Position numbers and translations under genes: made by a program | Shown: positions 49,939 to 61,085 of the stretch, one piece after another | Numbering within the stretch: the stretch's first letter is position 1 | Layout: each line of letters starts with the position of its first letter | Notes under the pieces: model-generated | Told to the model about the DNA's origin: nothing | The model's database searches: none | Seen by the model: only the letters and a program-made list of their open reading frames with translations | Source of the DNA: Bauldia sp. | GTDB taxonomy: Bacteria > Pseudomonadota > Alphaproteobacteria > Rhizobiales > Kaistiaceae | Direction of reading: 5' to 3' | NCBI GenBank assembly: GCA_037200845.1 | Contig: JBBCGQ010000001.1 | Span: forward strand, 2,492,237 to 2,556,236 | DNA length: 64,000 bases

Positions 49939-50265
49939 ATGAAATTCGTTCGCGATATCGCCATCGGTCTGCTCACCGCCATTCTCGTGTTGTCGGTTTC
50001 GGGCGCCGAGGCAAAAGACATCTGGCCGCCGCCGGCAAAATACGACCGCGGCCCGCTCATCAATCCGCAATACCAAACGCCGGTCATTGAGCATCTGGCA
50101 CCCGCGGCGCTCGCCGCCGCCTGCTTCGGCAAGCACCTCGCCTGCTCGTTCGCCGAGATCGGCAGCCCGTGCGAGATCATCCTGCCGGTCAAGGGCTGGC
50201 AGCCGATGCTGCGCCACGAGATGGGCCACTGCCGCGGCTGGCCGGCCGATCATCCGCGCAGCTAG
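49939..50265 (+). CDS. small exported protein with an HExxH motif
   Basis: 108 residues. A signal peptide ends SGAEA (~24). The mature protein has Cys pairs (AACFGKHLACSFAEIGSPCEIILP) and, near residue 93, HEMGHCRGW, an HExxH zincin motif directly preceding a Cys. Proteins of this size with a terminal zincin motif are common in Hyphomicrobiales and often annotated hypothetical; the catalytic fold would be minimal. Convergent with the CDF gene, 4 nt apart. Confidence 0.75.
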   Translation: MKFVRDIAIGLLTAILVLSVSGAEAKDIWPPPAKYDRGPLINPQYQTPVIEHLAPAALAAACFGKHLACSFAEIGSPCEIILPVKGWQPMLRHEMGHCRGWPADHPRS

Positions 50266-50269
50266 CGAA

Positions 50270-51175
50270 TCAGACGACCACAACGCCGGTGTGCTTCGCC
50301 TTCTCTTCCGGCTCGACGTGGATGGTGATGATCGCGTCCTCGACCTCGGCCTTCAGCGCGCGCTCGATCTGGTCGCAGATGTCGTGCGATTCCGACACCG
50401 GCATGGCGCCCGGCACCACCAGATGAAACTCGATGAACGTCAGGCGCCCGGCGTGGCGCGTGCGCAGGTCGTGCGCCTCGATGGCGCCGCTGGCGTTCTG
50501 CGAGATGAGCGCGCGGATGCGGTCGAGCGTGTCGGGCGCCACCGCCTCGTCCATCAGGCCGCCGATCGACATGCGGATGACGCGCCAGCCGGCCCACAGG
50601 ATGTTGAGCGCGACCAGCGCGGCTAGGATGGCGTCGAGTATCAGGTAGCCGGTGACCAGCGCCAGCACGAGGCCGATCACGACGCCGGCCGAGGTCGCCA
50701 CGTCGGTGAACAGGTGCACGCCGTCGGCGACCAGCGCCGGCGAGCGGCGCTTGCGGCCCTCGCGCACCAGCACCCAGCCCCACGCGCCGTTGATGGCGCT
50801 CGCCACCACCGTGATGGCGAGGCCCTCGACCGGCTGGCCGATGGGCTGCGGCGCGCGCAGGCCGGTGTAGGCGGCGTTGAAGATCGACACCGCCGCGATG
50901 ATGATGAACACGCCCTCCAGCACGACGGAAAAATACTCCGCCTTGCCGTGGCCATACGGGTGGTTGGCGTCCGCCGGCAGCGCGCCGTAGCGGATGGCGG
51001 CGACCGTCGCGATCGCGGTGGCGACGTTGACCAGGCTCTCCAGCGCATCCGACCACAGCGCCACCGAGCCGGTGAGATACCAGGCGGCGAACTTCAGCGC
51101 GAGCACGAGCGCACCGACGCCGACGCTGATCGCGGCGAGCGTGTTAGTGCTGGCGTGGGCAGGTTGGTCGCGCAT
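50270..51175 (-). CDS. cation diffusion facilitator (CDF) transporter
   Basis: 301 residues from ATG 51175. Six TM segments; site A residues in SVALWSDALESLVNVA (D), loop HPYGHGKAEYF, site TM5 LVADGVHLFTDVATSAG (HxxxD), and a C-terminal cytoplasmic domain (~210-295) with HDLRTRHAGRLTFIEFHLVVP and HDICDQIE. CDF proteins exchange Zn2+, Fe2+, Co2+, Mn2+ for H+; the metal is not readable. Longer in-frame ATGs would be encoded by the palindromic element, so the shorter start is chosen. Confidence 0.92.
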   Translation of the reverse strand: MRDQPAHASTNTLAAISVGVGALVLALKFAAWYLTGSVALWSDALESLVNVATAIATVAAIRYGALPADANHPYGHGKAEYFSVVLEGVFIIIAAVSIFNAAYTGLRAPQPIGQPVEGLAITVVASAINGAWGWVLVREGRKRRSPALVADGVHLFTDVATSAGVVIGLVLALVTGYLILDAILAALVALNILWAGWRVIRMSIGGLMDEAVAPDTLDRIRALISQNASGAIEAHDLRTRHAGRLTFIEFHLVVPGAMPVSESHDICDQIERALKAEVEDAIITIHVEPEEKAKHTGVVVV

Positions 51176-51257
51176 CTCGGCGCGCGTTGTAGGGGCCGCG
51201 GAGGATGCGATCAACGGCGATGATTTTGATTGCGACGCATTCGCGAGAGAGCAGAGC

Positions 51258-51448
51258 CCCTCACCCTTCGCCTCTAATTCGCTGGCGCTCATAAGGAGCG
51301 AAGCCCTCTCCCCTGCGGGGTGAGGGGGACGTGGAGTTCCGGACAAGGAGCGGAGCACGGAACCCTGAATATGCGTCCCCTCTCCCTGCAGGGGAGAGGA
51401 CTTCCGAACTTGGCGAGCGTGAGCGAGCCTAGAGAGGAAGGGTGAGGG
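51258..51448. repeat. 191-bp palindromic element
   Basis: The ends CCCTCACCCTTC and GAAGGGTGAGGG are inverted repeats. The next segments (GCCTCTAATTCGCT / AGCGAGCCTAGAGAG) and the internal CTCTCCCCTGC..GCAGGGGAGAG stems match the family. It abuts the stop codon of the decarboxylase gene and fills the gap to the CDF gene. It resembles the element in oplAH. Confidence 0.75.
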
Positions 51449-51449
51449 A

Positions 51450-52679
51450 CTACTCCGCCGCCGCCATCGTCTCGATCGACGCAAAAGACTCCGCCGGGCC
51501 GCCGGCCTCGAACGGCGTCGTCACCTCGACGAACGTGTCGGGATAGAAGCCGTTGAAGCGCGTGCGCAGCGCCAGCGAATAAGCGCCGATGTGGCCGATC
51601 TCGATCCAGTCGCCGGTGTCCACCGTTTCCGGCAGGTAGAACGGGCGCGACAGGATGTCGACGGAATCGCAGGTGGCGCCCATGACGCGGAACGGCATCA
51701 GCCTGTCGGCGTTGCCGGCGCGTTTTCCCCGGTGCGCCGGGTCGGGCAGCAGGCGGGCGGGCAGCGTGATCTTGCCGGTCCACGAATCCGACAGCGACGC
51801 CCAGATGCCGTCGTTGATGTAGATGCGCTTGCCCTTGCGCAGCAGCACGCGGACGATGACCGACAGCGAGCGGGCGACGATCACCCTGCCCGGCTCGGCG
51901 GTGAGCGGCAGGTCGCTGAGGCCCCATTCGCCGATCTCGCCGACGATCTCGGAGACGAGGCCGGCGGTGTCGGGCGGCGGCAGCGGCGCGCGCCGCGGAT
52001 CGCTGCCGTAGGCAGCCGGGAAGCCGCCGCCGATGTCGAGGGAACTGATCTCGGCGCTGGCGCGGCTCCTCACCCACGCCGCGGTGGCGAGCGCGCGCTC
52101 ATAGGTGTCGGCGTCCTCCATCTGGCTGCCGACGTGGAAACAGAGGCCGACCTTGAAGCCGATGCGCGCGATGCGATTGACCAGCTCGACCGCGTGCGAG
52201 GGCGAGGCGCCGAACTTCTTCGACAATTCGTAAGCGGCATGGCCGCGCGCTGCGATGCGCACGAACAGCGTGATCTCTTCCGGATCGAGATCGAGGCCGC
52301 GCACGATGCGCAGGATCTTGGCGACCTCGTCCTCGTGGTCGAGGGCCATCGTGCGGATGCGATACGTCTCGAGCGCCAGGCGGATGTCGGACTGCGCCTT
52401 GACCGGGTGCATGTAGAGCATCTCGGCCTTCGGCGCGACGGCGCGCACGGCGGCGAACTCGCCGGGCGAGGCGACGTCGAAGCATTTGATGCCGGCGGCG
52501 GTCAGCGCCTCGAGCACCATCGGCTCGCCGTTGGTCTTCACCGCATAGGCGGTGCGCCCGGGGAACGCCGAGATGAAGGTGCGCGCGTCGTCTGCCAGCA
52601 CGCGCGGGCGAAAGCAGTAAACCGGCACGTCGGGGCGGAGCGCGAAAGCGGCGTCCCGCGCGGTCTCGAAACGCTCCAT
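51450..52679 (-). CDS. type III PLP-dependent decarboxylase (ornithine/lysine-like)
   Basis: 409 residues with an alanine-racemase-fold barrel. The Schiff-base Lys is in TAYAVKTNGEP (~48), phosphate-binding GGGFPAAYG, HVGSQ, EPGR and the cofactor/substrate Cys in MGATCDSVDIL (~345). This is the ODC/DapDC-like family making putrescine or cadaverine. Substrate preference is not certain. Probably supplies polyamines. It is followed by a palindromic repeat. Confidence 0.92.
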   Translation of the reverse strand: MERFETARDAAFALRPDVPVYCFRPRVLADDARTFISAFPGRTAYAVKTNGEPMVLEALTAAGIKCFDVASPGEFAAVRAVAPKAEMLYMHPVKAQSDIRLALETYRIRTMALDHEDEVAKILRIVRGLDLDPEEITLFVRIAARGHAAYELSKKFGASPSHAVELVNRIARIGFKVGLCFHVGSQMEDADTYERALATAAWVRSRASAEISSLDIGGGFPAAYGSDPRRAPLPPPDTAGLVSEIVGEIGEWGLSDLPLTAEPGRVIVARSLSVIVRVLLRKGKRIYINDGIWASLSDSWTGKITLPARLLPDPAHRGKRAGNADRLMPFRVMGATCDSVDILSRPFYLPETVDTGDWIEIGHIGAYSLALRTRFNGFYPDTFVEVTTPFEAGGPAESFASIETMAAAE

Positions 52680-52887
52680 GCGGCTGGTCCTAACGGGAGA
52701 TTCGGCTACGCAGGGACGCTAGCAGGGCGACGATGACGGCAAAAGGACGGCGCCGTTGTCCACAGGCGGCCGGCCCGGAAACGCTGGCAAATCAAGGGGC
52801 CGGGAACAAGCCGGCGCATTCGGCGTTTCGAGACCGGGCCGAACCGGGGTATGCTTAAGGTTCGATGATCGACGACGGGAGACAGCC

Positions 52888-52971
52888 ATGAGCCAAGCTC
52901 GACCGTTCCAGGTAGTCATGATCTTCGCGGCGTTCCTGTTCGTGGGCGCCATCGTGCTGGGCGCGATCTAG
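52888..52971 (+). CDS. 27-residue membrane peptide
   Basis: ATG at 52888 with GGGAG ~7 nt upstream and a stop at 52969-52971. After a basic amphipathic start (SQARPFQ) there is one hydrophobic run, VVMIFAAFLFVGAIVLGAI, that would span the membrane. A strong RBS in an otherwise empty 210-bp gap supports expression. Such orphan peptides occur across alphaproteobacteria; function unknown. It lies divergently from the decarboxylase. Confidence 0.6.
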   Translation: MSQARPFQVVMIFAAFLFVGAIVLGAI

Positions 52972-53003
52972 GCGCGAGGCGCCCGCCTACGCTCCAATTG
53001 TCG

Positions 53004-53088
53004 CCCCGCGAACGCGGGGACCTGGTAAACGCCGCCAGCGCGATGAAAGCCCGGCCGGCGGTTACTGGATTCCCGCCTTCGCGGGAAT
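53004..53088. repeat. two hairpin repeats between the peptide gene and the SDR
   Basis: CCCCGCG..CGCGGGG (53004-53019) and ATTCCCGCC..GGCGGGAAT-type (53069-53088) are short stems. The second is the widespread ATTCCCGC/GCGGGAAT repeat. They may end the convergent transcripts. Confidence 0.6.
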
Positions 53089-53103
53089 GACACCGAGCTC
53101 GGT

Positions 53104-53865
53104 TCACCACGTCGCCGGCTTGCCGTCGCGATAGAACCCGCCGGTGGTGGCGTCTTGTAGCGTCGCCGCCCAGACCACCGACCGCGCCCCCTGCTCCACC
53201 GACCGCGGCGCCGAGCGTCCGCCCATCCGCGTCTTGACCCAGCCGGGACACACCGCGTTGACGCGGATGCCGCGCGGCGCGAGATCGCGCGCCAGAACCT
53301 TCGCGAGCGCCACCAACGCCGCCTTCGACACGCGATAGGCCGACGAAGGCCAGCCTTCCTGCGTGTGGCGGTTGGCGTGCACGCCGGCGATGAATTCATC
53401 GACCAGCGCGACGAGCTGATCGCGCGTCAGCTTCGGATCGGAAAAGCGCGCACGAATCGCCGGTGAATACGGATGCAACTCGCCCATGCCGCTCGACACG
53501 AAGACGATGGTGCCGCCGTCGCGGATCGAGGGCAGCAGGCCCTCGGTCACCGCCAGCGCGCCGAGGAAGTTGATGGCGAGCGTCGTCTTGACGACGTTGT
53601 CGTTGAAACCGTCCATCGAGATGCCGGCATTGTTGACCAGCAGATCGAGCTGCAGCTTCTCAGCCGCCAGCGCGGCGATGTCGGCGGCGCTGGTCACGTC
53701 GAGACGGCGATAATCGACGCCGATTTCCTTCGCCGCCGCCCGCCCCGCCCGCTCGTCGCGGCTGGTGAGGATCACGTCGTAGCCCTGTGCCTTCAACTGG
53801 CGGCAGACCTCCAGCCCGATCCCCTGGTTGGCGCCGGTGACGAGGCCGGTGAGATGATTGGCCAT
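53104..53865 (-). CDS. SDR-family oxidoreductase (carbonyl reductase-like)
   Basis: 253 residues. NADP-binding TGANQGIGLEV (~10-20), LVNNAGIS (~84-91), Ser in VFVSSGMGEL and YRVSK (~175-179) as the active-site YxxxK. The long insert between Ser and Tyr (~40 residues) matches the carbonyl reductase/salutaridine-reductase-like SDRs. Substrate unknown. The C-terminus GGFYRDGKPATW is normal for this group. Confidence 0.9.
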   Translation of the reverse strand: MANHLTGLVTGANQGIGLEVCRQLKAQGYDVILTSRDERAGRAAAKEIGVDYRRLDVTSAADIAALAAEKLQLDLLVNNAGISMDGFNDNVVKTTLAINFLGALAVTEGLLPSIRDGGTIVFVSSGMGELHPYSPAIRARFSDPKLTRDQLVALVDEFIAGVHANRHTQEGWPSSAYRVSKAALVALAKVLARDLAPRGIRVNAVCPGWVKTRMGGRSAPRSVEQGARSVVWAATLQDATTGGFYRDGKPATW

Positions 53866-53900
53866 GTTTCTCTCGATGCACTATTTGCGCGGAGGATGGC

Positions 53901-54032
53901 GACCCCCTCCCACCTCTCCGTTTCAGGGGGAGGAAGGAAAAAGGCGCCGTGGGTGATCCTCTCACTCTTTAATTCGTACGACCGATCGCTGCTCGGCCTC
54001 CCCCCCTGAAAGGAGGAGGATGGGAGGGGGTC
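53901..54032. repeat. 132-bp palindromic element
   Basis: GACCCCCTCCCA and TGGGAGGGGGTC at the ends are perfect 12-bp inverted repeats, with inner CTCCGTTTCAGGGGG..CCCCCCTGAAAGGAG arms. It lies between the SDR and the protease gene. Confidence 0.75.
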
Positions 54033-54054
54033 ACGACTGAGCACCAATCGCCAA

Positions 54055-54874
54055 CTACTGTCCCGCGAGTTCCTTCCCCGCCGCGAGGATCGCGGCGTCG
54101 GTGCCGAGCGCCGTCGTCACGCTGCCCGCCTTCTCGTTATAGGGCGCGCCGGCGAGCGCGCCATCGCTCCACGGGCCGGTGGAGATTGTCATGCCGCGGA
54201 AACGCAGCGCACCGTCGGCGCCGCGGAAGAGATGCATCCCGCCCGACGACGCCGGGCTGGCGTCGCAGTCGGTGCGATAGAACGACGTCGCGCCCGACGA
54301 TACCGGCGCGCGGCGCACGCTGCACGCTTGCGCCACCGGCATGTCGAGCGGCACGGATTCCATGCCGTCGGGGTGCGCGCTGACGACGATCAGCGGATCG
54401 CCGGCGACCGGCTTTGCCGCCTCGGGCGGGAACGGCGAAGCACCGGCGATTGGCGCCGACAGCCGAACGATCGCCCAGTCATTGTTCGAGCCGGGCTTCG
54501 GGTTCGCCGCGCCGAAACGGGCGTCCGCGGCGCCGGTTTTCAGCGCCACCCACCCGGCGCCCGGAGTCTGCGCCCGGAAGTAGCACTTGCTCTCGCGCTT
54601 GCCGCCCTCGAAGAAAATGTGCGCCGCCGTCAGCACCAGGTCGCCGGACAGGAACAACGCGCCCGAGCCGACCTTGGGCAGCGGATCGAAGCAACCGACG
54701 TGGCCGGAGACTTTCCGGATGCGCGCGATCTCGGCGGCGCTCAGGCCCAGCGACGGACCGAGTACGTTCAGCGCGCCGCGATCGTCGGCGCCGTCGATGA
54801 TGTTGACCGGCGTTGCCGGCGACGCCAGCAGCGCGGCGAGAGTGGCCGCGAGGATCAGGCGCTTACCCGCCCAT
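54055..54874 (-). pseudogene. exported trypsin-like serine protease with an apparent 5' frameshift
   Basis: The frame covering the core reads LVLTAAHIFFEGG (His), NDWAIVRLSAPI (Asp) and ASPASSGGMHLF (Ser region, with S-S-G-G in place of GDSGG), as in V8/trypsin-like S1 proteases. The leader (RLILAATLAALLASPATPVN) has no in-frame ATG, GTG or TTG. Deleting one G from CCC at 54866-54868 (plus) gives ATG at 54874 and a sound signal peptide, and would also end the upstream DUF2277 gene at TAA. Total ~272 residues. Either an error or a natural frameshift. Confidence 0.7.
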
Positions 54875-55133
54875 AGCGAAGCTGCGCCCGGCCGCGCGCC
54901 TTCATGGCTTCGATCTCGCGATTGCGCGGCGGCGCGTTGGTCTCGAGATGATCGAGCAGGCCGCGCGCCACCGCGGCGAATTCATCGATGGCGCGGTTGA
55001 AGGCATCCTCGTTGGCCTTCGACGGCCGCGTAAAGCCGCTGATCTTGCGCGTGAACTGGATGGCCGCGGCGCGGATCTCATCCTCGGTCGCGGGCGGATC
55101 GAAATTGAACAGCGGGCGGATGTTGCGACACAT
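54855..55133 (-). CDS. DUF2277 family protein
   Basis: 92 residues. It begins MCRNIRPLFNFDPPATEDEIRAAAIQF, the signature of DUF2277, and has FTRKISGFTRPSKANEDAFNRAIDEFA. The C-terminus (RYGRVSA) is a few residues longer than family ends; if the adjacent G-run is an error it would stop at GR. It overlaps the protease start. DUF2277 function is unknown; DNA- or nucleotide-related contexts have been seen for this family. Confidence 0.88.
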   Translation of the reverse strand: MCRNIRPLFNFDPPATEDEIRAAAIQFTRKISGFTRPSKANEDAFNRAIDEFAAVARGLLDHLETNAPPRNREIEAMKARGRAQLRYGRVSA

Positions 55134-55270
55134 GGGCGGCGTTTCCTGAACAACGCGGATTGGCGGAGCCTTTGAAGGCAGAAGTAGGCGCTTTCGCGCC
55201 GATAGCTATACTCCGCGCCAGGGCCGGGCCCCAAGCCCGGCAGGTTGCGGCGGAGGCAGAACGATACATC

Positions 55271-55873
55271 ATGCAGGCCGTCTGGCCCTTTGCGCTCGCG
55301 AGCCTGCTTATCGAGCTCACGCCCGGGCCGAACATGACCTACCTCGCGCTGGTCGGCGTCACGGTCGGGCGCCGTGCCGGCTATGCCGCCACCGCCGGCG
55401 TGGCCTTGGGTCTGGCGGGACTGGGCCTCGCGGCCGCGCTGGGGCTGGCCGCGATCGTCACGGCGTCGCCGATGGTCTACGGCGCGCTCCGCTGGCTGGG
55501 CGTCCTCTACTTCATCTACCTCGCCTGGGACGCCTGGCGCGACGGCCTGCCCTCTGCCGCCATCCGGGTCGAGAGCGACACCGGCTTCTTCGTGCGCGGG
55601 CTGATCTCGAACCTCCTCAATCCCAAGGCCGCGATCTTCTATGTCGCCGTGCTGCCCACCTTCATCGACCCGGCGCGGCCGGCCGAGGGACAGGCGCTGG
55701 CGCTGACCGCGCTCTACGTCGTCGTCGCCACCGCCGTCCACGCCACGATCGTGACGCTCGCGGGATTCCTGCGGCCGCTGCTGACCAACGATCGGCTGGT
55801 GTCGATCACCAGCCGCGTGTTCGCGGTCGCGCTGCTCGGCATCGCCGCATGGCTGGCGTGGTCGACGCGGTAG
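55271..55873 (+). CDS. LysE/RhtB-family amino-acid exporter
   Basis: 200 residues, about six TM segments. Signature PGPNMTYLALVGVTVGRRAGYAATAGVALG at ~20-48 and LLNPKAAIFYVAVLPTFIDP (~110-130), both family hallmarks. It exports an amino acid or homoserine-lactone type substrate. Start ATG 55271 is chosen for family match; the longer frame lacks conservation-like content. The DUF4180 gene follows 8 nt later and may be in one operon. Confidence 0.93.
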   Translation: MQAVWPFALASLLIELTPGPNMTYLALVGVTVGRRAGYAATAGVALGLAGLGLAAALGLAAIVTASPMVYGALRWLGVLYFIYLAWDAWRDGLPSAAIRVESDTGFFVRGLISNLLNPKAAIFYVAVLPTFIDPARPAEGQALALTALYVVVATAVHATIVTLAGFLRPLLTNDRLVSITSRVFAVALLGIAAWLAWSTR

Positions 55874-55881
55874 AGGCGCGG

Positions 55882-56244
55882 ATGCGGACTTTCGATCAGG
55901 GCGGCGTAACGGTGTTCGAGGTGCCGGCGGAGGAACCGCGGCTTGGCAGCGAGCACAACGCGACGGATCTGATTGGCGAGGCGTATGGCGTGGAATTCGC
56001 GCTGTTCGCAATTCCGGTCTCGCGGCTGGCTGCCGATTTTCTTCAGCTCCGCACGAAGATGGCCGGGCTGTTCATCCAGAAGTTCGTGAACTACGGCGTA
56101 CGGGTGGCGTTCGTCGGCGACGTTTCGGCGGCGATTGCGGCGAGCGAGGCGTTGGCGGCGTTTATCGCTGAGTCGAATCGTGGCGCCGTGGCGTGGTTCG
56201 TGGCGGACACGGCGGAGCTCAAACGGCGGCTCGGCGGACGCTGA
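55882..56244 (+). CDS. DUF4180 family protein
   Basis: 120 residues from ATG 55882. The family pattern is DLIGEAYGVEFALFAIPVSRLAADFLQLRTKMAGLFIQKFVNYGVRVAFVGDVSAA and NRGAVAWFVADTAELKRRL, the DUF4180 profile seen as small cytoplasmic proteins, often annotated alpha/beta. Function unknown. The start at MRTFDQ avoids overlap with lysE. Usually next to regulators; here next to an exporter. Confidence 0.85.
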   Translation: MRTFDQGGVTVFEVPAEEPRLGSEHNATDLIGEAYGVEFALFAIPVSRLAADFLQLRTKMAGLFIQKFVNYGVRVAFVGDVSAAIAASEALAAFIAESNRGAVAWFVADTAELKRRLGGR

Positions 56245-56247
56245 GGC

Positions 56248-56385
56248 ACACCCCTCCCCGAAGCCGCTTTGCGGTTTCGGCCCTCCCACAAGGGGAGGGC
56301 TCAAGTGGAGCCCGGGTCGAGCGGCAGAACGAACCCTCCCCTTGTGGGAGGGTCAAACGGCCGAAGGCCGTTTGGGGAGGGGTGT
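56248..56385. repeat. 138-bp palindromic element
   Basis: ACACCCCTCCCC and GGGGAGGGGTGT are perfect 12-bp inverted ends, enclosing inner CCCTCCCACAAGGGGAGGG and its inverted partner CCCTCCCCTTGTGGGAGGG. The overall design is the same as the oplAH element. It lies between DUF4180 and metH. Confidence 0.75.
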
Positions 56386-56415
56386 CCCTCCTCCGCACGA
56401 GAACCTCTCGCCGGC

Positions 56416-59088
<2,673 letters not shown>

Positions 59089-59103
59089 ACGCGGGCTGAT
59101 CTA

Positions 59104-60165
59104 TCATGCGGCGGTTTCGAAAGGCTCTAGGCCCGAGAGGCGCAGCTTGGTCTCGACCTGGGGAACCGCCCGCGGCGTCACGCCCGCGACAGCCTTCGCG
59201 ATCGCGGCGATGTGCGCCGGCGTCGTGCCGCAGCACCCGCCGACGACGTTGACCAGACCCGAGCGCGCGAACTCGCCGAGCATCGCCGCCATCGCCTCGG
59301 GGCTCTCGTCGTATTCCCCGAATTCGTTGGGCAGGCCGGCGTTCGGATAGGCGCAGACCAGCGCATCGGCGGCGCGGCCGATCTCGGCGATGTGGGCGCG
59401 CATCTCCTTGGCGCCGAGCGCGCAGTTGAGGCCGATGGTGAACGGGTGGCTGTGGCGGACGGAGTACCAGAACGCGGTCGGCGTCTGGCCGGACAGCGTG
59501 CGGCCGGAGAGATCGGTGATGGTGCCCGAGATCATCACCGGCAGGCGGATGCCCTTCTCGGCGAACACCTGCTCGACCGCAACAATCCCGGCCTTGGCGT
59601 TGAGCGTGTCGAAGATCGTCTCGAACAGAATGATGTCGGCGCCGCCGTCGATGAGGCCGCGTGCCGCTTCGCCATAGGCCGCGACCAGCTCGTCGAACGA
59701 GATGTTGCGGAAGCCGGGATTGTTGACGTCCGGCGAGATCGAGGCCGAGCGGTTGGTCGGCCCGATGGCGCCGGCAACGAAACGCGGCCGGTCCGGCGTC
59801 TCAGCGCTGACGATGTCGGCCGCCTCGCGCGCCAGCTTCGCGCCTTCGACGTTCAGTTCGTACGCGTAATCCTCGAGGCCGTAGTCGGCCTGCGCGATGC
59901 GCGTCGAAGCGAAGGTGTTCGTCTCGACGATGTCGGCGCCGGCGCGGAAATAATCGAGATGGAAGCCGCGGATCGCGTCCGGCTTCGTCAGGATGAGCAG
60001 GTCGTTGTTGCCCTTGAGGTCGCGGTGCCAGTCCTTGAAGCGTGACCCGCGGAAATCGGCTTCGTTCAGCTTCAGGCCCTGGATCAGCGTGCCCATGGCA
60101 CCGTCGATGACCAGGATGCGCTTGGCGGCGGCGGCGCGGAGGGCGGCTTCGGGATTCTTGCTCAC
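59104..60165 (-). CDS. metH: methionine synthase, homocysteine-binding subunit (split MetH)
   Basis: 353 residues of the homocysteine S-methyltransferase domain. N-terminal [15 protein letters not shown]; zinc thiolates C248 (LNCALG), C311 and C312 (GGCCGTTP). GTG start at 60165 overlaps the metF stop by 4 nt. It delivers homocysteine to the methylcobalamin subunit encoded 15 nt downstream. Two-gene arrangement is regular in relatives and not a frameshift. Confidence 0.95.
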   Translation of the reverse strand: MSKNPEAALRAAAAKRILVIDGAMGTLIQGLKLNEADFRGSRFKDWHRDLKGNNDLLILTKPDAIRGFHLDYFRAGADIVETNTFASTRIAQADYGLEDYAYELNVEGAKLAREAADIVSAETPDRPRFVAGAIGPTNRSASISPDVNNPGFRNISFDELVAAYGEAARGLIDGGADIILFETIFDTLNAKAGIVAVEQVFAEKGIRLPVMISGTITDLSGRTLSGQTPTAFWYSVRHSHPFTIGLNCALGAKEMRAHIAEIGRAADALVCAYPNAGLPNEFGEYDESPEAMAAMLGEFARSGLVNVVGGCCGTTPAHIAAIAKAVAGVTPRAVPQVETKLRLSGLEPFETAA

Positions 60166-61085
60166 GCGGCTACCTCGCTCGCAACGGTCTTCGCCGGACG
60201 CAGGCCGAGAAGGTGGCAGATGGCGTAGACGAGATCGGCGCGGTTCATCGTGTAGAAATGGAAATTCGTGACGCCGCGATCGACCAGGTCGAGCACCTGC
60301 TCGGAAGCGACGGCGGCCGCCACCAACTGGCGCGTCGCCGCATCGTCTTCAAGGCCCTCGAAGCGCTGCACCAGCCAGGCCGGCACCGACGCGCCTGCCT
60401 TCGCTGCAAATTTCGCCGTCTGCGCAAAGTTGAGCATGGGCACGATGCCCGGGACGACCGGAAGGCGGATGCCGGCGGCGTGGATGCGCTCGAGATAGGA
60501 ATCGTAGAGGTCGTTGTCGAAGAAGAACTGCGTGATCAGACGATCCGCGCCGGCGTCGACCTTGCGCTTGATGTTGTCTATCTCGGTCTGCCAGTCGCTG
60601 CTTTCCGGGTGCCGCTCTACCCAGGCGGAGGCCGAGATCTCCATCGCCGGATGACGGCGCTTGATGCCCGCAATGAGGTCCGCGGCGTGGCTATAGCCTT
60701 CCGGATGCGGAACGTACGGCGTGCCGAGGCCGCCGACCGGATCGCCGCGCAGCGCCACGAGATGGCGGACGCCGATCTCGGTATAGCCGTCCACGATGGC
60801 ATCGACCTCGGCGCGACTGGCGCCCACGCAGGTGAGATGCGCCGCGGGCGTCAGCGACGTGTCGGTGAGGATGCGCTTGACGGTGGCGTGCGTGCGCTCG
60901 CGCGTCGAGCCGCCGGCACCGTAGGTGACCGAGACAAAGGACGGCGAAAGCGGCGCCAGGCGCTCGATTGAGCGCCACAGCGTCTCTTCCATCTGCTCCG
61001 TTTTAGGCGGGGAAAACTCGAACGACACCGCGAGGCGGCCGTCGCTGCCGATCATGCGGCTGTGGCGCGGGCTGGCGTCCATCAT
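60162..61085 (-). CDS. metF: methylenetetrahydrofolate reductase
   Basis: 307 residues of the FAD-dependent TIM barrel. [17 protein letters not shown] (catalytic Glu near the start), [39 protein letters not shown] and [15 protein letters not shown] are the family blocks. It makes 5-methyl-THF for MetH. Start ATG 61085 overlaps the regulator stop by 4 nt. Confidence 0.96.
   Translation of the reverse strand: MMDASPRHSRMIGSDGRLAVSFEFSPPKTEQMEETLWRSIERLAPLSPSFVSVTYGAGGSTRERTHATVKRILTDTSLTPAAHLTCVGASRAEVDAIVDGYTEIGVRHLVALRGDPVGGLGTPYVPHPEGYSHAADLIAGIKRRHPAMEISASAWVERHPESSDWQTEIDNIKRKVDAGADRLITQFFFDNDLYDSYLERIHAAGIRLPVVPGIVPMLNFAQTAKFAAKAGASVPAWLVQRFEGLEDDAATRQLVAAAVASEQVLDLVDRGVTNFHFYTMNRADLVYAICHLLGLRPAKTVASEVAA

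Noticed and set aside
59104-60165. Two-gene metH as a broken single gene
   Set aside because: Each half is a complete domain set with its own start and a 15-nt spacer; split MetH is known from other alphaproteobacteria.
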